Source of the DNA: Paenibacillus_S sp043945595
GTDB lineage: Bacteria; Bacillota; Bacilli; Paenibacillales; NBRC-103111
Direction of reading: 5' to 3'
DNA length: 64,000 nt
Assembly: GCF_043945595.1 (NCBI RefSeq)
Contig: NZ_JBIFNP010000001.1
Span: 496,001-560,000, forward strand
Made by a program: the position numbers and the translations under genes. The notes below the pieces were generated by a model. It did not search any database. It was not told the DNA's origin and saw nothing but the letters and a program-made list of their open reading frames with translations. Positions 44,142 through 51,963 of this stretch are shown here, one piece after another. Each line of letters opens with the position of its first letter. The first letter of the stretch is position 1.

Positions 44142-45161
44142 CTATTTAGCAATCCAATCGGCTATGGTGAAATCCGAATCGATCAGCTTTTGCTCAAGCA
44201 AAAATTGCTTGGTATCCTCCAATTGCTTTAACCCGCTATCGCTAAACGGTTCGGTCGGAATTTGCTCGAGGGGCAGGATGCGCTTGGCGATGTCGACGGT
44301 AGTATTGCTGGCTTTGCTCAGAAATTCATAGTATTCATCCGGCTTCGTTTTCAAATCGGCTAATGCCTTGGAACGGAGCTCGTTGAATACTTTCGGGAAA
44401 TCCGGGAACTTCTGCAAGTAGTCCTCGGAAACGACGGTTGTGCTTGTGCCAAGCAGGCTTGGCGTTTTTGCGGCTTCATTCAAGATCGCGTACCCTGTGA
44501 AGGCCAGCTTGATGGCGTTGGCTCCTGAAGCGGTTGCTGCTGCGACGTCGCCTCGTGCAAGCGCGGCTTCGATGTCCGTCGAAGGAATATGAATCAGCTT
44601 GACGGAATCAGACAGCCCATTTTGCTTGAGTATGCCGACCGCATAGCGATGCAGAATAGAGCCCTTCTGGGTGGCGACCGTTGTTCCCTTCAGGTCATTG
44701 AATGTCTTCGGGCCGCTGCTCTTGGTCAGCAAGTAGATATTGGTGCTCGTCGTCGGCTGGCCGATCAGCTTGGTTTTCGCCCCGGTTGCGCGTGCGGCAA
44801 TGGAAGGCGTGTCGCCTAGAATCCCCACATCCAGCCTGCCGCCGATCAGCGATTCGTTCAGATCCGGACCGCTAGGAAAACTGACGAAGCTAATGTTCGT
44901 AATGCCGTAAGCCTTGAGCCCGTCGTTAATGATCGATTTGTAAAAGCCCCAGCCCTCCGCCTCGCCGGGAAGATTGAGCGGATTGGCAGTGATGTAGCCG
45001 ATTCTTAATTCTTTCGGCACGTTGGAAGCGGTTTTGCCGGATCCGGCGTCGGAAGCTGCGTTTGAACTTGAGCCGGCTGCCGTACGGTTCTCCGTGCCGC
45101 ATGCTTGCAGCAAAATGACCAGCAGCAGCCCTAGGATAAGGATTCCTTGTTTGCGTAGCAT
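44142..45161 (-). CDS. Sulfonate/nitrate-type ABC substrate-binding lipoprotein
   Basis: A 339-residue SsuA-like binding protein. The signal peptide ends in LLQAC (lipobox, Cys21), so it is a lipoprotein. Blocks typical of the family are LRIGYITANPLNLPGEAEGW, SFPSGPDLNESLIGGRLDVG, GDTPSIAARATGAKTKLIGQ, TVATQKGSILHRYAVGILKQ and VVSEDYLQKFPDFPKVFNELR. It is encoded divergently from the ATPase and permease genes at 45561-48083 and is similar to the broken binding protein at 50122-51160, which it may replace functionally. Expression depends on a strong promoter and a leader with a terminator (see 45196-45326). SsuA proteins bring alkanesulfonates or similar organosulfur compounds to the permease. 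Confidence 0.9.
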   Translation of the reverse strand: MLRKQGILILGLLLVILLQACGTENRTAAGSSSNAASDAGSGKTASNVPKELRIGYITANPLNLPGEAEGWGFYKSIINDGLKAYGITNISFVSFPSGPDLNESLIGGRLDVGILGDTPSIAARATGAKTKLIGQPTTSTNIYLLTKSSGPKTFNDLKGTTVATQKGSILHRYAVGILKQNGLSDSVKLIHIPSTDIEAALARGDVAAATASGANAIKLAFTGYAILNEAAKTPSLLGTSTTVVSEDYLQKFPDFPKVFNELRSKALADLKTKPDEYYEFLSKASNTTVDIAKRILPLEQIPTEPFSDSGLKQLEDTKQFLLEQKLIDSDFTIADWIAK

Positions 45162-45195
45162 GTCGTTCGATCATCCCCTTTTGAAGTTGGTGGTG

Positions 45196-45257
45196 AAAAA
45201 GAAAAAGCTCATTCTCTGCGTAAAGCTTGCAAAAGAATGAGCCTCCGGATTTCCGGT
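45196..45257 (-). promoter_or_regulatory. Leader element D: small hairpin plus terminator before the binding-protein gene
   Basis: On the minus strand ACCGGAAATCCGGAGGC (45257-45241) gives the stem CCGG/CCGG with loop AAAT, followed at once by the terminator GCTCATTCT / AGAATGAGC and a T-rich run (45206-45196). The terminator lies upstream of the gene it would stop, so it must be conditional. Confidence 0.55.
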
Positions 45258-45297
45258 AGGTTGCGGGCATCGGCTGATCGTAAGCCTGATATGCAAA

Positions 45298-45326
45298 ATC
45301 GTAGCATTGTCATAAGGACGTGTCAA
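45298..45326 (-). promoter_or_regulatory. Sigma-A promoter of the binding-protein gene
   Basis: On the minus strand TTGACA (45326-45321), a 17-nt spacer and TACGAT (45303-45298): a near-consensus housekeeping promoter. Transcription would start about 45291 and give a leader of about 130 nt. Confidence 0.75.
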
Positions 45327-45381
45327 TGATTAATGCATAGAAAACCAATTGGATAAATAGACTTAAAATAAAATTTTGTTA

Positions 45382-45410
45382 TTGATATTTTGCTCACAGC
45401 TTGTTAAGAT
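45382..45410 (+). promoter_or_regulatory. Sigma-A promoter of the sulfonate transport operon
   Basis: TTGATA (45382-45387), a 17-nt spacer, TAAGAT (45405-45410). The start would be near 45417, giving a leader of about 145 nt that contains a short reading frame and an attenuator. Confidence 0.7.
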
Positions 45411-45453
45411 GAATCTCAACTCATTAAAAGCGCATTGGATTAGTCGGAATTAC

Positions 45454-45489
45454 ATGATAGTTCATAACATGACGATGTTCGACCGTTAG
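45454..45489 (+). other. Possible leader peptide of 11 residues
   Basis: The reading frame ATG...TAG encodes MIVHNMTMFDR and ends inside the loop of the small conserved hairpin, 4 nt before the terminator stem. Its ribosome-binding site is weak (GGAAT) and the other leaders have no equivalent frame ending at this place, so it may be chance. Confidence 0.3.
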
Positions 45490-45536
45490 GACGGAGACAT
45501 CCCTATACCAAGGGTGTCTCCATTTTTATTTTTATT
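45481..45536 (+). promoter_or_regulatory. Leader element A: small hairpin fused to an attenuator terminator
   Basis: GACCGTTAGGACGGAGAC (45481-45498) makes the stem CCGT/ACGG with loop TAGG. GGAGACATCCCT then pairs with AGGGTGTCTCC to form a strong terminator with ATTTTTATTTTTA (45493-45536). It stands between the promoter at 45382 and the ATPase gene, so read-through must be controlled. Confidence 0.65.
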
Positions 45537-45560
45537 TTGAAAAAGGAAGGTGACGTGTGA

Positions 45561-46337
45561 ATGAGTGCTGTCCTGCTGGAAATCAACCGCCTGAACAAAA
45601 CGTTTGAATCGGCAAAAGGATCCGTCCACGCTCTGCGCCACATTGACTTGCATGTGAATGAGGGTGAGTTTATTACGGTAATTGGCCCGAGCGGCTGCGG
45701 TAAAAGTACGCTTCTGAGGATCGTAGCCGGGCTCGATACCGGATATGACGGATCGGTCAAATTGCAAGGCCGGACTGTAGACGGGCCAGGGATTGACAAA
45801 GGGTTCATTTTCCAGGAGCCGCGATTATTTCCCTGGCTGACGGTGGAGAAAAACATCGCAGCGGATTTGTCGCTCAAGGACCCGGAAATTCGCCGGAAGG
45901 TGGCGGAGCTGATCGAGCTTGTAAAGCTCCAGGGATTCGAGAAATCGTATCCGCGGGAGCTGTCCGGGGGAATGGCACAGCGCGTTGCCATTGCGAGGGC
46001 GCTGCTTCGGCAGCCGAAGGTGCTGCTGCTCGATGAGCCGTTCGGGGCGCTGGATGCTTTTACAAGAGCGCATATGCAGGAAGTGTTGATTGATATATGG
46101 CAAAAAAACCGGACGACGATGATTTTCGTGACGCACGATATCGACGAAGCGATTTATTTGGGCAATCGGATCGTCATCTTGAAGCCGCGTCCGGGCGAAA
46201 TTCGGGAGATTGTTCCCGTCGACCTCCCGTTTCCGCGAAAAAAATCGAGTATTTCGTTCCAGGAAATGCGTTTCAAGGTGCTGAATGCATTCGAGAAAGT
46301 GGACGAATTGGAGCTGGTGGACAGTTCAGGCATATAA
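45561..46337 (+). CDS. ssuB: ABC transporter ATP-binding protein, sulfonate/nitrate type
   Basis: A 258-residue ATPase of the SsuB/TauB class. Walker A is GPSGCGKST (42-50), the Q-loop lies in FIFQEPRLFPWLT, the signature is LSGGMAQR (about 136), Walker B is LLLDEPFGALD and the H-loop is VTHDIDEA. It energises the two permeases encoded downstream. The ATG follows GGAAGGTGACGTG. The first gene after the attenuator, it leads an operon that continues through the permeases and flavoprotein genes with gaps of only a few bases. The exact substrate is not shown by the sequence; sulfonates or similar organosulfur compounds are most likely from the context. Confidence 0.92.
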   Translation: MSAVLLEINRLNKTFESAKGSVHALRHIDLHVNEGEFITVIGPSGCGKSTLLRIVAGLDTGYDGSVKLQGRTVDGPGIDKGFIFQEPRLFPWLTVEKNIAADLSLKDPEIRRKVAELIELVKLQGFEKSYPRELSGGMAQRVAIARALLRQPKVLLLDEPFGALDAFTRAHMQEVLIDIWQKNRTTMIFVTHDIDEAIYLGNRIVILKPRPGEIREIVPVDLPFPRKKSSISFQEMRFKVLNAFEKVDELELVDSSGI

Positions 46338-46360
46338 CCCAAGCGGAAAGGAGCAGGAAA

Positions 46361-47215
46361 ATGAACAATGGTGTGGATTTGGCAGGGCATACGGCGCAGG
46401 CCCGGACACGGACGTCTGAAACGAGGAGCCCGGTATGGCGGAAATTTCTCATCAGTTTAAGCGGGGCGGGCGTAGGGCTGGTGCTTCCCGTTGCAGTACT
46501 GGTCGTTTGGCAAATTGCGAGTGAGCTCGGATGGTTGTCGAAGCAACTATTCCCGACGCCGCTTGCGATTGCCCAGGCATTCGGAAAGCTGGCTCAATCG
46601 GGTGAGTTGAACGATCACTTGACGATCAGCCTGCAGCGCGTCGCGCTCGGCTTCGGGCTTGGCGGCGCCTTGGGCCTATTATTCGGCATTGTGGTCGGTC
46701 TGTTCCGGTTTTCCGAAAAGGCGCTGGATCCGACGGTTCAAATGATCCGAATGGTGCCGCATCTCGCTGTCGCGCCGCTATTCGTCTTGTGGTTCGGTAT
46801 CGGCGAGACGGGCAAAGTGCTGCTCATTGCCAAGGGAGCGTTTTTCCCGCTTTACATCAATACGTTTCTAGGCATCCGCGGAGTGGACAACAAGCTGTTT
46901 GAAGTAACGAGGGTGCTTGGCTACAACCGCTGGAAGCAAATTATCCAGCTGGTGCTGCCCGCCTCGCTGTCGAATGTTTTGCTTGGCGTCCGGCTTTCGA
47001 TCGGAGTGGCCTGGTTAGGGCTTGTCGTCGTGGAAATTATGGGCTCGACCTCGGGCATCGGCTATATGATGTCGGATGCGAGACAATTTTCCAAAACCTC
47101 GATTGTATTTGTCGGCATCTTGATTTTTGCTCTACTGGGCATGATTACGGATTGGCTGGTGAGGCTGTTGGAACGAAGGCTGCTGCACTGGAAGGACAGC
47201 TTTAAAGGAGAATAG
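46361..47215 (+). CDS. ssuC: ABC transporter permease, sulfonate/nitrate type (1)
   Basis: A 284-residue permease of the SsuC/TauC family with TM segments starting at VLPVAVLVVWQIASELGW and the ATPase-contact loop FFPLYINTFLGIRGVDNKLFEVTRVLG (EAA-like). GGAAAGGAG precedes the ATG at 46361, which I prefer to earlier in-frame starts that lie inside the ATPase gene. It ends 22 nt before the second permease gene. The two permeases are clearly paralogous, so the transporter may be a heterodimer or two binding proteins may feed two channels. Confidence 0.9.
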   Translation: MNNGVDLAGHTAQARTRTSETRSPVWRKFLISLSGAGVGLVLPVAVLVVWQIASELGWLSKQLFPTPLAIAQAFGKLAQSGELNDHLTISLQRVALGFGLGGALGLLFGIVVGLFRFSEKALDPTVQMIRMVPHLAVAPLFVLWFGIGETGKVLLIAKGAFFPLYINTFLGIRGVDNKLFEVTRVLGYNRWKQIIQLVLPASLSNVLLGVRLSIGVAWLGLVVVEIMGSTSGIGYMMSDARQFSKTSIVFVGILIFALLGMITDWLVRLLERRLLHWKDSFKGE

Positions 47216-47237
47216 AGGTGGAAAGGTGGGAGCTAAA

Positions 47238-48083
47238 ATGAATGACGGGAGCGGTACGCTTCAAGCAGCGGCACGAAACGGGGAAAAGCTGCGCTCCGTT
47301 GGGGGAGGCCCGCGTCGAAAGAACAAATGGAACGATGTTTGGATCGGAGCGGGCTTGCCGGTGCTGCTGCTGCTGGTATGGCAGCTGGCGGGTGATGCCG
47401 GGAAGGTCTCCAGCGCTTTTTTACCGACGCCGCTTCATATAGGCGAGACGTTGGCGCAGCTTGCGGCAACGGGGGAGCTGTTCCGTCATCTTGGCGTAAG
47501 CATTGGCCGGGCGGCGCTCGGCTTCGCTCTTGGCGGCGGGCTTGGACTTATCGTCGGAACGCTGGTCGGCTTATCGCGGAAGGCCGAAAGGCTTATGGAC
47601 CCCTCGATGCAGGCACTGCGGCAAGTTCCCCATTTGGCGGTGGCGCCTTTGATCATATTATGGTTTGGCTTCGGCGAGCTGTCCAAAGTGCTGATCATTG
47701 CCCAAGGGGCGTATTTTCCGATGTACGTGCAGACGTTTCTGGGTATTCGCAGTGTGGATAACAAGCTGGTGGAGGTAGCGCGCGTGCTTCAATTCGGAAG
47801 GTGGAAATGGATTACGCGCTTAATTATTCCGGCTGCGCTGCCGAATGTGCTGCTCGGCCTGCGGCTGTCGCTGGCGGTATCTTGGCTGGGGCTTGTCGTT
47901 GCGGAATTGATCGGCTCGCAGTCCGGCGTCGGCTTCTTAATTAATTTTGCCAAGCAGAACTCGCTTACGGAGACGATCTTTGTCGGCATTGTTATTTTCG
48001 CCGTCGTCGGCAAGCTGGTGGATTCGCTGGTCCGGCTGCTGGAGAAATATTGGCTTGGGTGGCGGGACAGCTATCAAGGTTAA
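47238..48083 (+). CDS. ssuC: ABC transporter permease, sulfonate/nitrate type (2)
   Basis: A 281-residue paralog of the preceding permease: WIGAGLPVLLLLVWQLAGDAGK as first TM, FRHLGVSIGRAALGFALGG, the EAA-like loop MYVQTFLGIRSVDNKLVEVARVL and RLIIPAALPNVLLGLRLSL. I chose the ATG at 47238 with GGTGGGAG upstream; a GTG at 47226 is also in frame. The gene is followed by a 64-nt gap and the first flavoprotein gene of the same operon. Confidence 0.9.
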   Translation: MNDGSGTLQAAARNGEKLRSVGGGPRRKNKWNDVWIGAGLPVLLLLVWQLAGDAGKVSSAFLPTPLHIGETLAQLAATGELFRHLGVSIGRAALGFALGGGLGLIVGTLVGLSRKAERLMDPSMQALRQVPHLAVAPLIILWFGFGELSKVLIIAQGAYFPMYVQTFLGIRSVDNKLVEVARVLQFGRWKWITRLIIPAALPNVLLGLRLSLAVSWLGLVVAELIGSQSGVGFLINFAKQNSLTETIFVGIVIFAVVGKLVDSLVRLLEKYWLGWRDSYQG

Positions 48084-48147
48084 GCTTGACCCTTAAACCA
48101 TTAACTACTGTGTGCAACGAACTATAACCATAGAGGAGGCAATTATC

Positions 48148-49753
48148 ATGACGGAAGCAAGGGAAGTAAGCGAACTGCGGCTTCAGGCCGACGTACTTGT
48201 CATTGGCGGATGGCCCGCGGGGACGTGGGCGGCACTGACCGCTGCATCGAAGGGGGCGAAAGTCGTATTGGCGGACAAAGGGTACTGCGGTACCAGCGGC
48301 GCAACGGCTCCGTCCGGCACCGGGGTATGGTACATCAAACCGGAGGAGCATCTACGGGAAGAAGCGCGGCAAAGCCGGTACACGCTCGGCGGCCAGTTGG
48401 CGGAGGTGCTCTGGATGAATCGCGTGCTGGATCGTACTTACGAGAACATGAACAAATTAGGAGCACGGGGCTACCCGTTTCCGCTCGATGATAACGGCGA
48501 TCCTTACAAGCGCGGCCTGCAGGGGCCGGAATATATGAGGCTGATGCGCAAGCTGGTGCAGAAGGCAGGGGTGAAGATTCTCGACCACAGTCCGGCTCTG
48601 GAGCTGCTGGCCGATGAGCACGGCGTCGGCGGCGCAACAGGCGTAAGGACGCAAACCGGTGAAACATGGACGGTGCGCGCGGGAGCGGTTGTCATTGCAA
48701 CGGGCGGCTGCGCCTTCCTGAGCAAAGCGCTTGGCTGCAACGTGCTGACAGGAGACGGTTATTTGCTCGCCGCCGAGGCTGGAGCCGATTTGTCCGGTAT
48801 GGAGTTTTCCAATGCCTATGCCATCGTGCCGACGTTCTCCTCCGTCACGAAGACGGCGTACTACCGCTATGCTTCGTTTTACTACGAGGACGGATCGATT
48901 GTCGAAGGAGCGGGCTCGCAGCGCGGACGTTCCATCATTGCCCGCAATTTGCTGAAGGGCCGTCAAGTGTATGCGAGCTTCAGACCAGGCGCCTGAAGAC
49001 ATTCGGCCGCTGCTGAGAGTGAACCAGACGAACTTTTTCCTGCCGTTCGACCGTATGGGGATCGATCCGTTCAAAGATAAATTCCCGGTCACCCTGCGCT
49101 TGGAAGGCACGGTTCGCGGCACGGGCGGCATCCGCATTACAGGGGAAGATTGCTCTACGGCCGTGCCGGGCTTGTATGCTGCCGGCGATGCGGCGACGCG
49201 CGAGCTGATCTGCGGCGGCTTCACCGGCGGCGGCAGCCACAATGCTGCATGGGCAATGTCGTCCGGGTCATTCGCAGGTGAGGGCGCAGCGTTGTTTGCC
49301 GCCGGTATCGGCGACAAAGCGTCGGACCGCAAGCTGAAGAGCGTGTCGACGACGACTTTTACGAAGAAAGGCGGCGAGGGTGCCGCAAGCAAGACATCGG
49401 AAGCGATTCGAGCCGTACAAGAGGAAGTGATGCCGTACGACCGCAATTTGTTCCGGACGGAGCAGGGCTTGCGCGGTTCCTTGAACCGTTTGGACGGATT
49501 GTGGAACGAGCTCCGTGAACGGGAGACGACGTTGGATGCGGAAGGTGTCCGCCGGCGTGAAGCGGCGGCGATGACGGCAACGGCCCGCTGGATGTACAAT
49601 ACGGCTCTCGTTCGCACGGAAACGAGAGGAATGCATAAACGCGAAGATTTCCCGCAGCTTGACGCAGCGCAGCGTTACCGCTTGACGAGCGGTGGTCTTG
49701 ACCAAGTGTGGGTCAACAAGTTGCCGGTTGATAAGGAGGCTGTGGCCAAGTGA
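48148..49753 (+). pseudogene. AprA-like FAD oxidoreductase, copy 1, frameshifted
   Basis: Related to the flavoprotein subunit of adenylylsulfate and fumarate reductases. The first part (48148 to about 48980) reads ADVLVIGGWPAGTWAAL, DKGYCGTSGATAPSG, GPEYMRLMRKLV, VVIATGGCAFLSKALGCN. The rest, in the next frame, reads APEDIRPLLRVN, LPFDRMGIDPFKDKFPVTLR, GTGGIRITGEDCSTAVPGLY and AAGDAATREL. Dropping one base near 48980 (an extra C in GCTTCAGAC) restores the frame. The dinucleotide-binding motif is GGWPAG, not GGGPAG as in copy 2 (51964-53580), so a residue touching the FAD phosphates is also changed. GAGGAGG precedes the start. It overlaps the ferredoxin gene by 4 nt. Confidence 0.82.
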
Positions 49754-50085
49754 TCGAGCTCGTTAGCGAATCCAGATGCGTTACATGCAATTTATGCGTT
49801 TCAGTATGCCCGACGAATGTGTTCGATCGTACGGAGAACGGGGTTCCGGTCATTGCCCGTCAAGACGATTGCCAAACCTGCTTCATGTGCGAGCTGTACT
49901 GCCCGGCCGATGCGCTCTACGTATCGCCGGATGCCGAGGCAGCTTCGGCTGTAAACGAAGAGGAGCTGGAGAACAGTGAGCTGCTGGGCGGATACAGAGA
50001 GAAGGTAGGCTGGGGACCAGGCAGGAAGCCAGTAGCCCAACATCAATACATGTACGAATTGGCGAAGAAAACGGCCATCGGATAA
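49750..50085 (+). CDS. AprB-like 2[4Fe-4S] ferredoxin, copy 1
   Basis: A 111-residue iron-sulfur protein with two cluster motifs: C10-x2-C13-x2-C16-x3-C20-P and C41-x2-C44-x2-C47-x3-C51-P, as in bacterial 8Fe ferredoxins and the beta subunit of APS reductase. A conserved tail (GGYREKVGWGPGRKPVAQ) follows. It starts at GTG overlapping the flavoprotein stop (GTGA) with AAGGAGG upstream. It should pass electrons to or from the flavoprotein. It is intact although its partner gene is broken. Confidence 0.9.
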   Translation: MIELVSESRCVTCNLCVSVCPTNVFDRTENGVPVIARQDDCQTCFMCELYCPADALYVSPDAEAASAVNEEELENSELLGGYREKVGWGPGRKPVAQHQYMYELAKKTAIG

Positions 50086-50121
50086 CATCAACCGTTTTCA
50101 ATGAAGAAGGGAGTTCATAGC

Positions 50122-51160
50122 ATGGTCGAACAACAGAGACAAAGGAAAAGGGGGCTCGCCCGCAAGCTTTGCGCGATTGCCTTGATATTGGTGGCGATAA
50201 GCTTGCTGGGAGCTTGCGGCAAGACGGATGGAGGGTCACAAGCGACTGGGGCCGCCCCGGCGGGCGGTTCGGCTGCGGCGCAGCCCCCAAGCGTGTTGAA
50301 TTACGGTTACATTGGTACGAATAAGCTGAACTTCCCCGGAGGTGCCGAAGGGTGGGGCTTTTACAAAGGCATCATTCAAGAAGAATTCAAAAAATACGGC
50401 ATTACCGAAGTGAAGCTGACCGGTTTCCCGAACGGGCCGGATCAGAGCGAATCGCTGATCAGCGGCCGGCTGGATTTCGGCAGCCTGGGGGATACCCCGG
50501 CTCTGCTGGCCCGCTCGAACGGGGCCAACACACGGGCGATTACGCAAGGCGCGACGGAAAGCATCGGCTACTTGATCGGCAAAAAGGGCGGACCAGGTTA
50601 AGATCGCCGATCTTGCGGGGAAAACGGTAGCGATCCAGAAGGGCTCCTTCATGCACCGCTACATTGCCGGAATTGTCAAAGAGCAGAACATTCCGAACGT
50701 CAAATTTATTCATATGCTCCGCCCGGACGGCGAGGCCGCACTGTCACGCGGTGAAGTGGATGCGATGACGAACAGCGCGATTTTTGCCTTCAAGCAAATC
50801 GACCAGGGCTATCCGCTGCTGGACGATGCGACGAAGCATCCGAATCTGATCGGAACAAGCATTACGGTCGTCTCGGAGGATTATCTGAAAAAGTTCCCTG
50901 ATTTCCCGAAAATATGGAATGAAGCTCGCCTGAAGGCGCTGAACGACCTGCAGTCGAAGCCGGCTGAGTATTACCAATTTTTATCTCAGCTGAACGGCTT
51001 TACGCCTGAGCTGAACGAGAAGGCTTCGCCGATTTCTACCATTAAGGATGTGCCGTTTACGGACGACGGGCTCAAGCTGCTGGACGGCACAAAGAAATTT
51101 CTGATCGACGAGAAGCTTGCGGACAAAGATTTCGATTTGAATTCCTGGATTGTGAAATAA
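50122..51160 (+). pseudogene. Sulfonate-type substrate-binding lipoprotein, frameshifted
   Basis: An SsuA-like binder similar to the one at 44142-45161. The first frame gives the signal peptide with lipobox (SLLGAC), NYGYIGTNKLNFPGGAEGW, TGFPNGPDQSESLISGRLDF and GDTPALLARSNGANTR, and stops at 50601 (GGPG). The next frame continues VKIADLAGKTVAIQKGSFM, HRYIAGIV and VVSEDYLKKFPDFPKIWNEA to 51160. Removing one base near 50594-50598 (ACCAGGTTAAG) joins them perfectly. AAGAAGGGAG precedes the ATG at 50122. It is either inactivated or affected by a sequencing error. Confidence 0.82.
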
Positions 51161-51252
51161 GTGTCTAAAGCTTGTGACGTAATTCGTAACCTAATCGTAG
51201 CGAAATTTGCACTTAATTTGTAGCCTAAGAGAGAAAGGAAGATTGAACCCAT

Positions 51253-51865
51253 ATGACAACAACACCCGCACTCTATTCAACTGAACTGCTGCCTGAAGTG
51301 CAAGCGAACCGTTCCGCGGATCACCCGGTACATTCATTGTTTCTAAACCGCTGGTTCATCCCGCTCGTTTGAGGCGAAGGACATATCTGATGAAACGCTG
51401 TACAGCATTCTGGAGGCAGCCCGTTGGGCGCCGTCTTCAAGCAATCTTCAGCCTTGGCGGTTTATAGTGGCCAAGACGGAAGAGCAGAAGCTCAAATTCC
51501 AGGAGTTTATCAAGCCTAACAACCGTCTATGGACGGATCGCGCTCCGGTGCTTGCGCTGATTGCATCCCATAAGCTTCGTCAAGACGGCCAGCCGAACGG
51601 CGCTCACGCTTTCGATACGGGTGCGGCCTGGGCATCCATCGCCCTGCAGGCCCATCTGCTGGGTCTTGCTACACGCGCTGTTGGAGGCTACGACAAGGAC
51701 AAAGCGCGCCAAGTGCTGAACGTGCCTGACGAATACGAGCTGCACGCCGTCATTGCCCTTGGCTATCGCGGTTCCCGGGACGCGCTGCCTGAAGAGCTGC
51801 GCGAGCGGGAAGAGCCGAACGGCCGCCGGCCGCTGACGGACAGCATTATTGAAGGCTCCTTTTAA
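51253..51865 (+). pseudogene. Nitroreductase-family protein, frameshifted
   Basis: Translation from the ATG at 51253 gives YSTELLPEVQANRSADHPVH and then stops at 51372. The next frame supplies WSSRSFEAKDISDETLYSIL, EAARWAPSSSNLQPWRFIVA, a typical nitroreductase FMN-binding start (R.S.R.F....A..APS..N.QPW.F), and runs to 51865 with DTGAAWASIALQAHLLGLAT and VIALGYRG. One extra T near 51353 (TGGTTCATCC) accounts for the break. The 203-residue enzyme would reduce flavins or nitro compounds with NAD(P)H and might supply reduced FMN to the monooxygenases of the region. Confidence 0.82.
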
Positions 51866-51887
51866 CGAGGAGCACGGAATAAACCAA

Positions 51888-51929
51888 GCAACCCTCTTTC
51901 ATTCCGGTTAAGAGGGTTGCTCTATTTTT
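51888..51929 (+). terminator. Intrinsic terminator after the nitroreductase gene
   Basis: A perfect 11-bp stem GCAACCCTCTT / AAGAGGGTTGC with an 11-nt loop is followed by TCTATTTTT. It separates the first sulfur operon from the second flavoprotein-ferredoxin pair. Confidence 0.85.
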
Positions 51930-51963
51930 CTATGTTAAAGGATGAAGGGGGGGCCAGCAGCGT

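Noticed and set aside
45196..45300. SAM-I riboswitch before the sulfonate-binding protein
   Set aside because: A GCCCGCAACC stretch recalls the S-box core, but the required P1 stem, the GAGGGA block and the pseudoknot partner are missing.
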